A stretch of DNA of 64,000 nucleotides, from positions 992,001-1,056,000 of the forward strand of contig NZ_CP075185.1 of the NCBI RefSeq assembly GCF_020510685.1, given 5' to 3'. The notes below the pieces were generated by a model. That model saw only the letters and a program-made list of their open reading frames with translations. It was not told the origin of the DNA and made no database searches. Source of the stretch: Dechloromonas denitrificans (GTDB lineage: Bacteria > Pseudomonadota > Gammaproteobacteria > Burkholderiales > Rhodocyclaceae). The position numbers were made by a program, and so were the translations under genes. Below, in pieces: positions 18,134 through 26,893 of this stretch (position 1 is the stretch's first letter; each line of letters opens with the position of its first letter).

Positions 18134-18754
18134 ATGCGTGCAGTCCTAGTGGCGAATCCAAAAGGCGGGGCGGGCAAGACGACGCTGGCAACAAATTTGT
18201 CCGGTTATTTTGCCAATCAGGGCAAGAAAACCACCTTGTGCGATCTCGATCGCCAGCAGTCGGCAATTCGCTGGATGGCCTTTCGCGATCAGGCTCTGCC
18301 GCCGGTCACCGGCTACTTTGCCGGCAACCAGCTTGGCCTGAATTTGCCCAGGGAGGCCGACTGGGTGGTCGTCGATGCGCCGGCCGGGCTGCAAGGTTAC
18401 AAGCTGAGCGATTATTTGCGCAGCGTCGACAAGGTCGTGATTCCCCTGGTGCCCTCGGTGTTCGACATGGCGGCCACCGAGGATTTTCTCAACTCGATCC
18501 GCAATGAAATTCGCGGCCAACGCACCAAGGTGGGCATCGTCGCCATGCGCGTCGATCCGCGGACCAAGGCGGCCGGCATGCTCGAGGAGTTCCTGACGCA
18601 CTTCGATATTCCGATTGTTGCCTACCTTCGCAACACCCAGAACTACGTCAATGTCGCCGCCGCCGGGGCAACCGTGTTCGATCCGCCGCGCGCCAAACAC
18701 CGGCGCGATGTCGAGCAATGGGCATCGCTGACCGAGTGGCTGGAAACTGAATAG
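18134..18754 (+). CDS. Orphan ParA/MinD-type ATPase
   Basis: A 206-residue P-loop ATPase of the ParA family with deviant Walker A KGGAGKTT at residues 10-17, the DLDRQQSA switch region and a DAPAGLQG Walker B-like segment. Such small ParA proteins position plasmids, chromosomes or protein clusters on the nucleoid. No ParB or parS neighbour is visible, so it is an orphan whose cargo is unknown. A TATAAT at 18101-18106 and a GGGAGGTGG ribosome-binding site support the start. It ends 20 bases before the fMet promoter. Confidence 0.92.
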   Translation: MRAVLVANPKGGAGKTTLATNLSGYFANQGKKTTLCDLDRQQSAIRWMAFRDQALPPVTGYFAGNQLGLNLPREADWVVVDAPAGLQGYKLSDYLRSVDKVVIPLVPSVFDMAATEDFLNSIRNEIRGQRTKVGIVAMRVDPRTKAAGMLEEFLTHFDIPIVAYLRNTQNYVNVAAAGATVFDPPRAKHRRDVEQWASLTEWLETE

Positions 18755-18773
18755 CTGTTTTCGCCGATTGTTC

Positions 18774-18802
18774 TTGACAGGCCAGGGCCAGGTCCGGATA
18801 AT
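18774..18802 (+). promoter_or_regulatory. Strong promoter of initiator tRNA
   Basis: Perfect TTGACA (18774-18779), 17-base spacer and GATAAT (18797-18802). Confidence 0.9.
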
Positions 18803-18818
18803 CCGCCCCTCTGACGGA

Positions 18819-18894
18819 CGCGGGGTGGAGCAGTTGGCAGCTCGTCGGGCTCATAACCCGAAGGTCGCAGGTTCAAGTCCTGCCCCCGCAACCA
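18819..18894 (+). tRNA. Initiator tRNA-fMet (anticodon CAT)
   Basis: 76-base cloverleaf. The first base C opposes A at the end of the acceptor (unpaired 1-72), and the anticodon stem TCGGG/CCCGA has three G-C pairs next to the loop CTCATAA. Both are hallmarks of bacterial initiator tRNA. CCA is encoded. Its 3' end is the left copy of a 22-base imperfect direct repeat. Confidence 0.97.
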
Positions 18895-18902
18895 AGCATA
18901 TT

Positions 18903-18932
18903 AAGGGCTTAGCAAATTGCTAGGCCCTTTTG
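18903..18932 (+). terminator. Terminator after tRNA-fMet
   Basis: Long hairpin AAGGGCTTAGCA/TGCTAGGCCCTT with an AAT loop and trailing T residues. Confidence 0.85.
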
Positions 18933-18949
18933 CTTTTCAGGCTGCGCAG

Positions 18950-20446
18950 CTATTTCGTTATGGCACTCGCGAGGCGTTGCATGGCGGTTTCAATTTCATG
19001 ATCCGTTAAGGATGCGTAGCCCAGCAACCAGCCGAACTGTTTTTCCGGCCCCAGATATAACCGACTCAATCCGGCAAATTGCACACCTACGTCGGCTGCT
19101 TGCCGAATGGTTTTCGCTTCTGACCATCCCTGCTTCAAAAAACACGGTATCTGCATGCCGCCGGCTGGGCGCAGCGGAGTGACTATCCCGCCAAGATAGC
19201 GGTCGATGGCTTTCAGCATTACCTCCCGGCGACTGGCGTATAGCTTGCGCATGGCGCGAACATGAGAGCTGTAGTGCCCATCATCCATGAAGCGCGCCAA
19301 CGTCAATTGGAGAATCTGCGGTGTGTGCCCATCGAGGATGCTTCGTGCGCAGGTAAATGCGCTTACGAGCTGATGGGGTAGCGCCATGTATCCCATACGC
19401 AGGCCTGGATAGAGGGTCTTGCCGAAGGTGCCGACATAGAGCGTTCTTTGGTATTTGTCCAAGCCTTGAACGCATGCCGTTGGCGGGCCGTCGTAATGGA
19501 ATTCGCTGTCGTAGTCGTCTTCGAGAATCCACTTGCCGGTTTCAGCCGCCCAGTTGATCAAGTCAAGTCTGCGTTCCAGCGACAGGGTGGCTCCGGTGGG
19601 ATATTGGTGCGAAGGCGTCACGTAGACGCAATTGGCGCCGCTGCGATCCGCCCGTAGCAGATCCGTGCGTATGCCTTGCCCATCGACGTCGATGGGGACG
19701 ACCTTGGCTTCGGCGGATTCAAATGCCTTCTTTGCCCCAAAGTAGCCGGGGTTCTCCAGCATGATCGGCTTGCCGGCATCGACGAGCAACTGGGCGCACA
19801 GGAACAACGCTTGCCTGGTGCTGCTCAGCACCAATATCTGTTCGGCGGAAACCTTGGCGCCACGTTCGAGATTCAAGTAGGCGGCAATCTCCTCGCGCAG
19901 TGGCTCGGCTCCTTGAGGGTCTCCGTGCAGAAGCACCTGGCCGCGAAAGTCTTTCAATGCCTGGCGCTGCAGGCGCTCCCAGACATCGGTGGGAAAGGTG
20001 CGGGTTTCCGGCAAGCCCGTGGCAAAGGCTCGGCTGACCTTCTGATCGAACACTCCGCCGCTTTCGAGGATCATCCGGCCGCGCCGGCTCAGGCCGGCTC
20101 CCGGCTCTGTCACTTTGTGGTTTGGCTCTCGAAGCCTCAGGCGCCGACGCTCGATACCGCGCAACTCGGTGCCCATCGTCTCAGGTACATAGCTACCAGA
20201 ACCTTTCCGTCGGATGACGAAGCCGTCGCGCTGCAATTGCACATAGGCGTTTTCGACGGTGTCGCGGGCAACACCCAGCGATTTGGCGAGCGCACGTGTG
20301 GCAGGTAGCTTGACGCCCGGTCCCAGTGTGCCATCGAGTATCAGGGCGCGCAAGGCACGCTGGATACGTTGGTGCAGATCCAAACGCTGAAGGTCGGCGT
20401 CATTCAACCGGATTTTCAGCGTTTCAAGCTCAAGTGCGCTCTTCAT
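18950..20446 (-). CDS. MocR/PdxR-type regulator (GntR domain fused to aminotransferase)
   Basis: A 498-residue transcription factor: winged-helix GntR domain at about residues 20-90 (LPATRALAKSLGVARDTVENAY), then a fold-type I aminotransferase domain that senses PLP or an amino-acid adduct. The PLP lysine lies in GTFGKTLYPGLRMGY. The ATG at 20446 was chosen over a longer frame because upstream codons cover the operator region. It is divergent from the benE-like operon, which MocR proteins typically control. TGGTCTG boxes lie in the intergenic region, one next to its own start, which suggests autoregulation. Confidence 0.93.
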   Translation of the reverse strand: MKSALELETLKIRLNDADLQRLDLHQRIQRALRALILDGTLGPGVKLPATRALAKSLGVARDTVENAYVQLQRDGFVIRRKGSGSYVPETMGTELRGIERRRLRLREPNHKVTEPGAGLSRRGRMILESGGVFDQKVSRAFATGLPETRTFPTDVWERLQRQALKDFRGQVLLHGDPQGAEPLREEIAAYLNLERGAKVSAEQILVLSSTRQALFLCAQLLVDAGKPIMLENPGYFGAKKAFESAEAKVVPIDVDGQGIRTDLLRADRSGANCVYVTPSHQYPTGATLSLERRLDLINWAAETGKWILEDDYDSEFHYDGPPTACVQGLDKYQRTLYVGTFGKTLYPGLRMGYMALPHQLVSAFTCARSILDGHTPQILQLTLARFMDDGHYSSHVRAMRKLYASRREVMLKAIDRYLGGIVTPLRPAGGMQIPCFLKQGWSEAKTIRQAADVGVQFAGLSRLYLGPEKQFGWLLGYASLTDHEIETAMQRLASAITK

Positions 20447-20447
20447 G

Positions 20448-20607
20448 TGGTCTGTTTTTGTTGTTGATATTTGAATCAAATTGCAGACCATTTTAACTCC
20501 GGGCTCCACCCGTTTGCAGCATTCGTGGCTGACGAAACCGGGTGTTGCTTTTCGTGTCAGCCGGCTCAGAGCAATGCATGGTCAGGGCATCAATCAAAAG
20601 TGGTCTG
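20448..20607. promoter_or_regulatory. Three TGGTCTG boxes between MocR gene and its operon
   Basis: TGGTCTG at 20448-20454 (+), its reverse complement CAGACCA at 20484-20490 and TGGTCTG at 20601-20607 (+). The last is preceded by AAAAG, making AAAAGTGGTCTG. Known PdxR-type MocR sites have the form AAAGTGGWCTA, so these boxes are good candidates for the MocR operators in this divergent promoter region. Confidence 0.65.
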
Positions 20608-20707
20608 CCAAATGCAAACAAAGTGTCATAGCAAGGCAGTCCATTGCGGCGGTATAAAACGACTTTCGCTGCTCGGCAGTTCGTCCTTCAGAGGGAATCA
20701 TCAAGTC

Positions 20708-21958
20708 ATGTCTACTTCAATCTCTCCGCCATCCATTCACCTTCGCGATCTCACCCATCCGATCATGGCCGGCCTCATCTCGGTCATCGTCAACTACGGC
20801 GGTACCTTCATCCTGGTTTTTCAAGCCGCCAAAGTGGCAGGCCTTGGCCCGGAGCTGACGGCTTCATGGATCTGGTCGATTTCGATTGGCGTCGGGGTGA
20901 CGGGACTTTTTCTCAGCTGGATTACGCGCGAGCCGATCATCACGGCCTGGTCCACGCCGGCGGCGGCCTTCCTGGTCACGGCGCTGGCCGCCACGCCCTA
21001 TGCCGAGGCGGTGGGCGCCTACCTGATCTCGGCCGCCGCCTTCGTGGTCTTGGGGGCGTCGGGCTACTTCGAGAAGCTCATCCGACTGATTCCCCCTGGT
21101 GTGGCCGCCGGGCTGCTGGCGGGGATTCTGTTGCAGTTTGGTATCGGCGCTTTCGGCGGGGTGAACATCGAGCCGCTACTGGCGGGTTTGCTCATCGTCG
21201 CCTATGTCGTGCTCAAGCGGTTCAGCGCACGCTATGCCGTGGTGGGCATTCTTTTACTGGGCCTGGCGTTTCTCCTCTCCCAGGGACGCATCGATCTGTC
21301 GGGCCTGCGATTGCAGCTTGCCGCTCCGCTCTTCACGATGCCGGTGTTTTCGCTCAACGCCTTGCTCAGCGTGGCGTTGCCGCTGTTCCTGATAACCCTG
21401 AGCGGGCAATACATGCCCGGCATGCTGGTGCTGCGCAACGACGGGTTCAGGACCAGCGCCAATCCGATCGTCACCGTCACCGGGCTGGGCTCGCTGCTGA
21501 TGGCGCCGTTCGGCTCTCACGCCTTCAACATCGCCGCGATCACGGCGGCTATCTGCACCGGCAAGGAGGCGCACGAAGACCCGGCCAAGCGCTGGGTCGC
21601 CGGCATCGCGGCAGGCATCTTCTACATCCTCGTCGGCGTCTTTGGCGTGACGCTCGTCGCGGTCTTCATGGCCTTCCCGGCGACCTTCATCAGCACGCTG
21701 GCCGGCCTCGCCCTCTTGGGCACGATCGGCGGCAGCCTGGCCAGCGCCATGGCTGACCCGAAATCCCGCGAAGCAGCCCTGATCACTTTCCTGGCGGCCG
21801 CTGCCAACATCAAGCTGTTCGGTATTGGCGGAGCCTTCTGGGGGCTGTTGATCGGCCTCGTCGCTTACGCCGTGCTCAATGGCCGTCTGCCGCGCGCTCC
21901 CAAGGAGGCCATCAATACCCTCTGTGCACCGGCGATCAACAAGGGGGCGGCCAACTGA
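20708..21958 (+). CDS. BenE-family inner-membrane transporter
   Basis: A 416-residue, very hydrophobic protein with about 12 transmembrane segments, of the BenE (benzoate/H+ symporter-like) family within the nucleobase-transporter superfamily. Signature stretches include NYGGTFILVFQAAKVAGLG and PFGSHAFNIAAITAAIC. The start at 20708 (MSTSISPPS) follows a promoter region with MocR-type boxes; longer frames upstream are not credible. No benzoate genes are near. Being first in a PLP-enzyme operon, it more likely imports the amino acid, vitamer or inhibitor to which that operon responds. Confidence 0.88.
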   Translation: MSTSISPPSIHLRDLTHPIMAGLISVIVNYGGTFILVFQAAKVAGLGPELTASWIWSISIGVGVTGLFLSWITREPIITAWSTPAAAFLVTALAATPYAEAVGAYLISAAAFVVLGASGYFEKLIRLIPPGVAAGLLAGILLQFGIGAFGGVNIEPLLAGLLIVAYVVLKRFSARYAVVGILLLGLAFLLSQGRIDLSGLRLQLAAPLFTMPVFSLNALLSVALPLFLITLSGQYMPGMLVLRNDGFRTSANPIVTVTGLGSLLMAPFGSHAFNIAAITAAICTGKEAHEDPAKRWVAGIAAGIFYILVGVFGVTLVAVFMAFPATFISTLAGLALLGTIGGSLASAMADPKSREAALITFLAAAANIKLFGIGGAFWGLLIGLVAYAVLNGRLPRAPKEAINTLCAPAINKGAAN

Positions 21959-22803
21959 TGCGAAAAGGATCCGACGATGGCGAAACACGGCCGGTTTCAT
22001 CATCCGGCACGCCGCCCCGCCAAGATGAGCTTGGCCGCTATCCCAGGCCTTCCTCGCTCGAAGACTTCCGGCGCAACCTGGCCGCCGTCCGGGCCCGCAT
22101 CGACGCCGCTTGCCGGCGCGTCGGGCGCGACCCGGCCAGCGTGCGTTTGTTGCCGGTAAGCAAGACCGTGGACGAAGGGCAAATCCGCCTCTCTTATGCC
22201 GCCGGATGTCGGTTGCTCGGAGAAAATAAGGTCCAGGAAGCCCATCGCAAGTGGCAAGCGATGGCCGACTTGATTGACCTCCGCTGGTCGGTGATCGGGC
22301 ACCTGCAAACCAACAAGGCCAAGTGGGTCGCACGCTTTGCCGCTGAGTTCCAGGCACTCGACAGCTTGCGCGTCGCCGAGGCGCTGGAGCGCCGCCTGCA
22401 GATCGAGGGGCGCTCGCTGGATGTGTTCGTGCAAGTCAATACCTCCGGTGAGGCCAGCAAATACGGTCTGCCGCCTGCTGACGTACAAGCTTTCCTGCAG
22501 GCGCTACCGGGTTTTCCGGCGCTGCGTGTGCGCGGGCTGATGACGCTGGCGTTGCTCTCCGGCGAGGCCGAGCGGGTACGCCAGTGCTTCATCCGGCTGC
22601 GCACCCTGCGTGATCAGCTGCGCCAAAGCGCCCCCGTCGGTACCTGCCTGGACGAACTGTCCATGGGCATGTCTGGCGATTTCGAGATTGCCATCGAGGA
22701 AGGAGCCACCGTGGTGCGCGTCGGCCAGGCCATATACGGCGCCCGCGCTTTACCGAACAGCCATTTCTGGCCCAGCGAAACCAATACCCGGGAGTCCCCT
22801 TGA
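21958..22803 (+). CDS. YggS/PROSC-type PLP-binding protein
   Basis: A 281-residue member of the PLP homeostasis protein family (alanine racemase-like barrel without catalysis). The PLP lysine is in LLPVSKTV near residue 68. The phosphate-binding SMGMSGDFEIAIEEGAT and RVGQAIYG motifs are at the C-terminus. It carries about 30 extra N-terminal residues compared with E. coli YggS; a later start is possible. Its ATG overlaps the benE stop (TGATG). The family buffers free PLP and affects amino-acid pools, which fits an operon of PLP enzymes. Confidence 0.92.
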   Translation: MRKGSDDGETRPVSSSGTPPRQDELGRYPRPSSLEDFRRNLAAVRARIDAACRRVGRDPASVRLLPVSKTVDEGQIRLSYAAGCRLLGENKVQEAHRKWQAMADLIDLRWSVIGHLQTNKAKWVARFAAEFQALDSLRVAEALERRLQIEGRSLDVFVQVNTSGEASKYGLPPADVQAFLQALPGFPALRVRGLMTLALLSGEAERVRQCFIRLRTLRDQLRQSAPVGTCLDELSMGMSGDFEIAIEEGATVVRVGQAIYGARALPNSHFWPSETNTRESP

Positions 22804-23522
22804 TGAAAACCGCCATTGCCATCCGCCACCTGCATTTTGAAGACCTCGGCACGCTCGAGCCGCTACTCAAAGCGCGTGGCTACGATGTGCAGTATGTCGA
22901 TGCCACGCAGGACGATCTGACCGCCCTCGACGTGCAGGCCGCCGACCTGTTGGTAGTGCTGGGCGGACCCATCGGAGCCTTCGATGACGATGTCTATCCC
23001 TTTCTCATCGACGAACTGGCACTGGTCTGCCGTCGCCTGGAGAGTCGGCGCCCCCTGCTGGGTATCTGCTTGGGGGCACAACTGATCGCCCGGGCGCTGG
23101 GGGCCAGGGTTTATGCCTTGGGCGTCAAGGAAATCGGTTTTGGCCGACTGGCGCTGACCCCGGAAGGCGAGAGCTCCCCGCTGGTCGCGCTGGGCGACAC
23201 CCCGGTTATGCACTGGCACGGCGATCAGTTCGATATCCCGCCTGGCGCCGTCCGGCTGGCCGGTACGGCGATCGGCGTCAATCAGGCATTTGCGCGAGGC
23301 AGCCAGGTGCTCGGTCTGCAATTTCATCTCGAGGCGGACACGCGGCAAATCGAGCGCTGGCTGGTCGGCCATGCCAGCGAACTGGCCCAAGTGGGTATCG
23401 ATCCGCGCACCTTGCGGGCCGAGGCGCGGCACCTGGGCACCAGCTTGTCCTCAGCGGCCCGTGCAGTGTTCAGCCGTTGGCTCGATGGACTCGACACGAT
23501 ATTGCCAGGGAGTCGGTCGTGA
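22803..23522 (+). CDS. Class I glutamine amidotransferase
   Basis: A 239-residue stand-alone glutaminase/amidotransferase. The nucleophile is in GICLGAQL near residue 90, and the catalytic His-Glu pair is in LGLQFHLE near 175. It resembles GuaA-type amidotransferase proteins of unknown substrate rather than PdxT, which is shorter. Its start overlaps the yggS-like stop (TGATG). It would supply or hydrolyse an amide or gamma-glutamyl bond in the operon's pathway. Confidence 0.9.
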   Translation: MKTAIAIRHLHFEDLGTLEPLLKARGYDVQYVDATQDDLTALDVQAADLLVVLGGPIGAFDDDVYPFLIDELALVCRRLESRRPLLGICLGAQLIARALGARVYALGVKEIGFGRLALTPEGESSPLVALGDTPVMHWHGDQFDIPPGAVRLAGTAIGVNQAFARGSQVLGLQFHLEADTRQIERWLVGHASELAQVGIDPRTLRAEARHLGTSLSSAARAVFSRWLDGLDTILPGSRS

Positions 23523-23627
23523 CAGCGCCGTTCTCGCTCGCTGGACCGATATGACTCTGGCTAAACGCCCTGAGCTGCGGCTAGCCATCGCCCCCGGTAT
23601 CAACCCCACTTGAGGATACACACACCC

Positions 23628-24848
23628 ATGCCCCATCCCCCATCCCACCTGATGCAGGCCTATGCCCGCCAGCCGGTTTCTTTTGTTCGCGGACGTGGCG
23701 CACGTCTGTGGGACGCCCAAGGTATCGAGTACCTCGATGCCATCGCCGGCGTGGCGGTGACCAATCTTGGCCATGCCCATCCCGAGATTGCCGCCGCCAT
23801 CGCCGAACAGGCCGGGCTGCTCCTGCACACCTCCAATATGTTCGGCATCGCCTGGCAGGAACGCTTGGGCGAGCGGCTGTGTTCGCTGTCCGGTATGCAA
23901 AGAGCTTTCTTCTGCAATTCAGGCGCGGAGGCCAACGAAACCGCGCTCAAACTGGCACGCCTGCACGGCAACCGCAAACAGGTGGCGCAGCCCCAGGTGC
24001 TGGTGATGGAAAACAGCTTCCACGGACGCACTCTGGCGACACTCGCCGCCACCGGCAATCCGGCCGTGCAGCGCGGTTTTGAGCCGCTGATGCCGGGTTT
24101 CCTGCGGGTGCCTTACGACAACATGGCGGCGGTCCGCCAGGCTGCCGAGCAGACGCCCGGCATCGTCGCCGTGTTGGTCGAGCCGGTGCAGGGCGAAGGC
24201 GGCGTGCGGGTCGCCTCCACCGACTATTTGCGCGAGCTGCGGACGCTGTGCGACCAGTTCGACTGGCTGTTGATGATCGACGAAGTGCAGACCGGCATGG
24301 GGCGTACCGGCACCTGGTTCGGCTACCAGCATGCCGGCGTGATGCCGGACGTCATCACGCTGGCAAAGGGGCTGGGCAATGGCTTTCCCATCGGTGCCTG
24401 TCTGGCACGCGGACCGGCGGCAGAACTGTTTTCGCCCGGCCGCCACGGGTCAACCTTTGGCGGTAATCCGCTGGCCTGCCGGGTTGGCTGCACCGTGCTC
24501 GACATCATGGAGAGCGACGCTATCCCGGCCCGTGCTGCCACATTGGGCCGCCGACTGCTGGCCGGTCTTCAGGATGCGCTGAGCGGCCATCCCAACGTGA
24601 TTGCCGTCCGCGGTCTGGGCCTGATGGCCGGAATCGAGCTGGATCGGGGCTGCGGGGAGTTGGTTGGGCGCGCCTTGAACGAACAGCAGCTGTTAATCAC
24701 CGTGACCCGCGAGACCACCATCCGACTACTGCCGCCGCTGGTGTGCAGCGAAGCGCAGATCGACGACATCGTGGCGCGGGTGGCGCGTCTTTTGTCTCCA
24801 ACACAGTTAAACCACAGGACCACATCATCATGTACGCCACTTCAGTGA
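23628..24848 (+). CDS. Class III aminotransferase, acetylornithine aminotransferase-like
   Basis: A 406-residue fold-type I PLP enzyme similar to ArgD. The glycine-rich cofactor loop is [16 protein letters not shown], the aspartate is in [14 protein letters not shown] and the PLP lysine is in [14 protein letters not shown]. Substrate may be acetylornithine or another omega-amino acid. The ATG at 23628 is used; a GAGGA lies 12 bases upstream. Its last 19 bases overlap the glyA start. The operon setting with no other arg gene argues for a specialised, non-arginine role. Confidence 0.88.
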   Translation: MPHPPSHLMQAYARQPVSFVRGRGARLWDAQGIEYLDAIAGVAVTNLGHAHPEIAAAIAEQAGLLLHTSNMFGIAWQERLGERLCSLSGMQRAFFCNSGAEANETALKLARLHGNRKQVAQPQVLVMENSFHGRTLATLAATGNPAVQRGFEPLMPGFLRVPYDNMAAVRQAAEQTPGIVAVLVEPVQGEGGVRVASTDYLRELRTLCDQFDWLLMIDEVQTGMGRTGTWFGYQHAGVMPDVITLAKGLGNGFPIGACLARGPAAELFSPGRHGSTFGGNPLACRVGCTVLDIMESDAIPARAATLGRRLLAGLQDALSGHPNVIAVRGLGLMAGIELDRGCGELVGRALNEQQLLITVTRETTIRLLPPLVCSEAQIDDIVARVARLLSPTQLNHRTTSSCTPLQ

Positions 24849-26095
24849 ACCTTGCCGAATTCGACGCCGAGCTGTCCGAGGCTGTCCAGAATGAAGAGCG
24901 CCGCCAAGAAGACCACGCCGAGCTGATCGCCTCCGAGAATTATGTCAGCCCGCTGGTCATGTCGATCCAGAACTCGGTCTTTACCAACAAGTATGCCGAG
25001 GGCTATCCGGGCAAACGCTACTACAGCGGCTGCGAGTATGTTGATGTTGCCGAGCGCCTGGCGATCGAGCGTGTCAAGAGGCTGTTCGACTGCGACTACG
25101 CCAATGTCCAGCCCCATGCCGGAGCTCAGGCCAATGCCGCCGTCTTTCTGGCGCTGGTCAAGCCCGGCGACACCGTGATGGGAATGAACTTGGCTCAGGG
25201 AGGCCATCTGACTCATGGCAATCCGTCCAACTTCTCCGGCCGGCACTACCGGATTGTTCCCTATGGCCTCGACCCCGAGACCGGCTTGATAGACTACGAC
25301 GAGATGGAGCGCATCGCGCTGGAGACCCGGCCCAAAATGCTCATCGGCGGTTTCTCCGCCTACTCCCGGCGCAAAGACTGGGCACGCATGCGTGCCATCG
25401 CTGACAAGGTGGGGGCCATCTTTTGGGTGGACATGGCCCACGTCGCTGGCCTGGTGGCCGCCGGCGAGTATCCGAATCCGTTGCCGCATGCCCATGTGGT
25501 GACCAGCACTACTCACAAGACGCTGCGTGGGCCACGTGGCGGCATCATTCTGTCCAAGGGCCAAGGCGAAGAATTCCACAAGCAGCTCAACTCAGCGGTC
25601 TTCCCCGGTGTCCAGGGCGGTCCGCTGATGCACGTCATCGCTGCCAAGGCGCTTGCCTTCAAGGAGGCGCTGGTGCCCGAATTCAAGAGCTACCAGCGGC
25701 AGGTGGTGATCAATGCGCGTGCCATGGCCGCCGTGCTCCAGCAACGCGGCTACAAAATCGTCTCCGGGGGGACCGACAACCACATGATGCTGATCGACCT
25801 CTCCGACAAGCCTTACACCGGCAAGGACGCGGATGCCGCCCTGAGCGACGCCTGCATTACCGCGAACAAGAATTCGGTACCCAACGATCGGCGCTCGCCC
25901 TTCGTGACCTCTGGGCTGCGCATCGGCACTCCGGCCGTCACAACCCGTGGTTTCGGCGCGGCGGAATGCGAGCAGTTGGCGGCTTGTTTGTGCGATGTGC
26001 TGGATGCGTTGGAGGCCGGAACCAGTAGTCGGGTGATATGCCGAGTTCGGGAACAGGTGGTGGCTTTGTGCCGCCGCCATCCGGTGTATCGATAA
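24830..26095 (+). CDS. glyA: Serine hydroxymethyltransferase
   Basis: Transfers the serine hydroxymethyl group to tetrahydrofolate, making glycine. The 421-residue protein shows the SHMT landmarks: [37 protein letters not shown], the PLP lysine in [14 protein letters not shown] and the folate-side [14 protein letters not shown]. It is the last gene of the operon and overlaps the aminotransferase. It sits in an island-like setting away from housekeeping folate genes, so it may be a second copy dedicated to the operon's pathway or resistant to an inhibitor. Confidence 0.95.
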   Translation: MYATSVNLAEFDAELSEAVQNEERRQEDHAELIASENYVSPLVMSIQNSVFTNKYAEGYPGKRYYSGCEYVDVAERLAIERVKRLFDCDYANVQPHAGAQANAAVFLALVKPGDTVMGMNLAQGGHLTHGNPSNFSGRHYRIVPYGLDPETGLIDYDEMERIALETRPKMLIGGFSAYSRRKDWARMRAIADKVGAIFWVDMAHVAGLVAAGEYPNPLPHAHVVTSTTHKTLRGPRGGIILSKGQGEEFHKQLNSAVFPGVQGGPLMHVIAAKALAFKEALVPEFKSYQRQVVINARAMAAVLQQRGYKIVSGGTDNHMMLIDLSDKPYTGKDADAALSDACITANKNSVPNDRRSPFVTSGLRIGTPAVTTRGFGAAECEQLAACLCDVLDALEAGTSSRVICRVREQVVALCRRHPVYR

Positions 26096-26227
26096 GCCGG
26101 TTGATCTGGTGAGGCGTGGCCAGGCCGAGGCCGATATGACGCGGCGTGGTGGGCTGGCAGTGTTTTTCAATACGGCCTATCGGGAGCGTCTGAATGGAAA
26201 TCGGTATAGGACACGTAAATTTAATGC

Positions 26228-26249
26228 CAAGTCCTGCCCCTCCAACCAA
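26228..26249 (+). repeat. Imperfect copy of the tRNA-fMet 3' end (candidate attR)
   Basis: CAAGTCCTGCCCC, two differing bases, then CAACCAA; it matches 18874-18895 at 20 of 22 positions. The stretch 26096-26408 holds this repeat and no convincing gene; a 38-codon open frame runs through it (26136-26252). Confidence 0.6.
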
Positions 26250-26408
26250 TAGCATCAACGAACGATCAACTGCTTGGCGGCATTGGTCCATTTTTGTTTT
26301 TGGGCGGGAAATGTGCTGCGACATATTTTGTCCACGAGCGTGGCCTTCGGTCGACTGCCCATCCTCGGTCTACAATGCGGAAAACTCCTTTACCGAGGGC
26401 TTATCCGA

Positions 26409-26789
26409 ATGACCCATTATTTGTGGCCGGTGATCGTCGCCTCTTCCCTGGTCTTGTCAGCCTGCGGAACGGTGCCCAACGGCGAATCCAAAACACCGTC
26501 GTCGTCCCGCACTGGCCAGCTCGAACTGGCGCTGGCCAGCGGCACCTACCGCTGCGAGCAGAATGTGCGCATCCAGGTTCGGCGCGAACTTCTTGCCGGG
26601 GTGAATAGCCGGATCGATATCGACTGGAACGGCAACAGCCACCGCCTCGAGCGCGACCCCTCGTACTCCGGCCTGCCCCGTTTCGCCGACGCCGCCAGCG
26701 GCCTGGTGTGGATCGACTTGCCCTGGAAGAGCTTGTTGCTCGATGGAAAAACCAACAAGCCGCTGGTGAACGAGTGCCGACCGACATGA
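26409..26789 (+). CDS. Small lipoprotein of unknown function
   Basis: A 126-residue protein with a type II signal peptide whose lipobox LSAC puts the lipidated cysteine at about residue 19. The mature part contains RCEQNVRIQVRRE and a second cysteine near the C-terminus (NECRPT), which may pair with the first in the mature domain. This looks like the small MliC-like beta domain of lipoprotein lysozyme inhibitors, but the match is weak. It is monocistronic with its own terminator. Confidence 0.8.
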   Translation: MTHYLWPVIVASSLVLSACGTVPNGESKTPSSSRTGQLELALASGTYRCEQNVRIQVRRELLAGVNSRIDIDWNGNSHRLERDPSYSGLPRFADAASGLVWIDLPWKSLLLDGKTNKPLVNECRPT

Positions 26790-26790
26790 A

Positions 26791-26818
26791 GAAAGGGCCA
26801 GCATTCGCTGGCCCTTTC
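26791..26818. terminator. Terminator after the lipoprotein gene
   Basis: GAAAGGGCCAGC/GCTGGCCCTTTC hairpin with loop ATTC. It could serve both strands, as it lies between convergent genes. Confidence 0.85.
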
Positions 26819-26893
26819 CGCTCTGCTTTTGCCTATCCGGAAAAGCCGCCGACCATCTTGGCCGGAGCAGCCTGACCGGCTGGCGCGAGGCGC

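Larger units (their letters stand above)
18874..26249. mobile_element. Candidate genomic island inserted at tRNA-fMet
   Basis: A 22-base sequence covering the tRNA-fMet 3' end (18874-18895) recurs in direct orientation at 26228-26249 with 20 identities. The pattern fits attL/attR of an integrated element. Between them lie a MocR regulator and its divergent five-gene operon. No integrase was found, so the element would be decayed or non-autonomous. A 38-codon open frame (26136-26252) that ends inside the right repeat may be a gene remnant. Chance or a tRNA-end fragment are alternatives. Confidence 0.5.

Noticed and set aside
26136..26252. 38-codon frame as an integrase gene
   Set aside because: Too short and without catalytic residues; at most a remnant.
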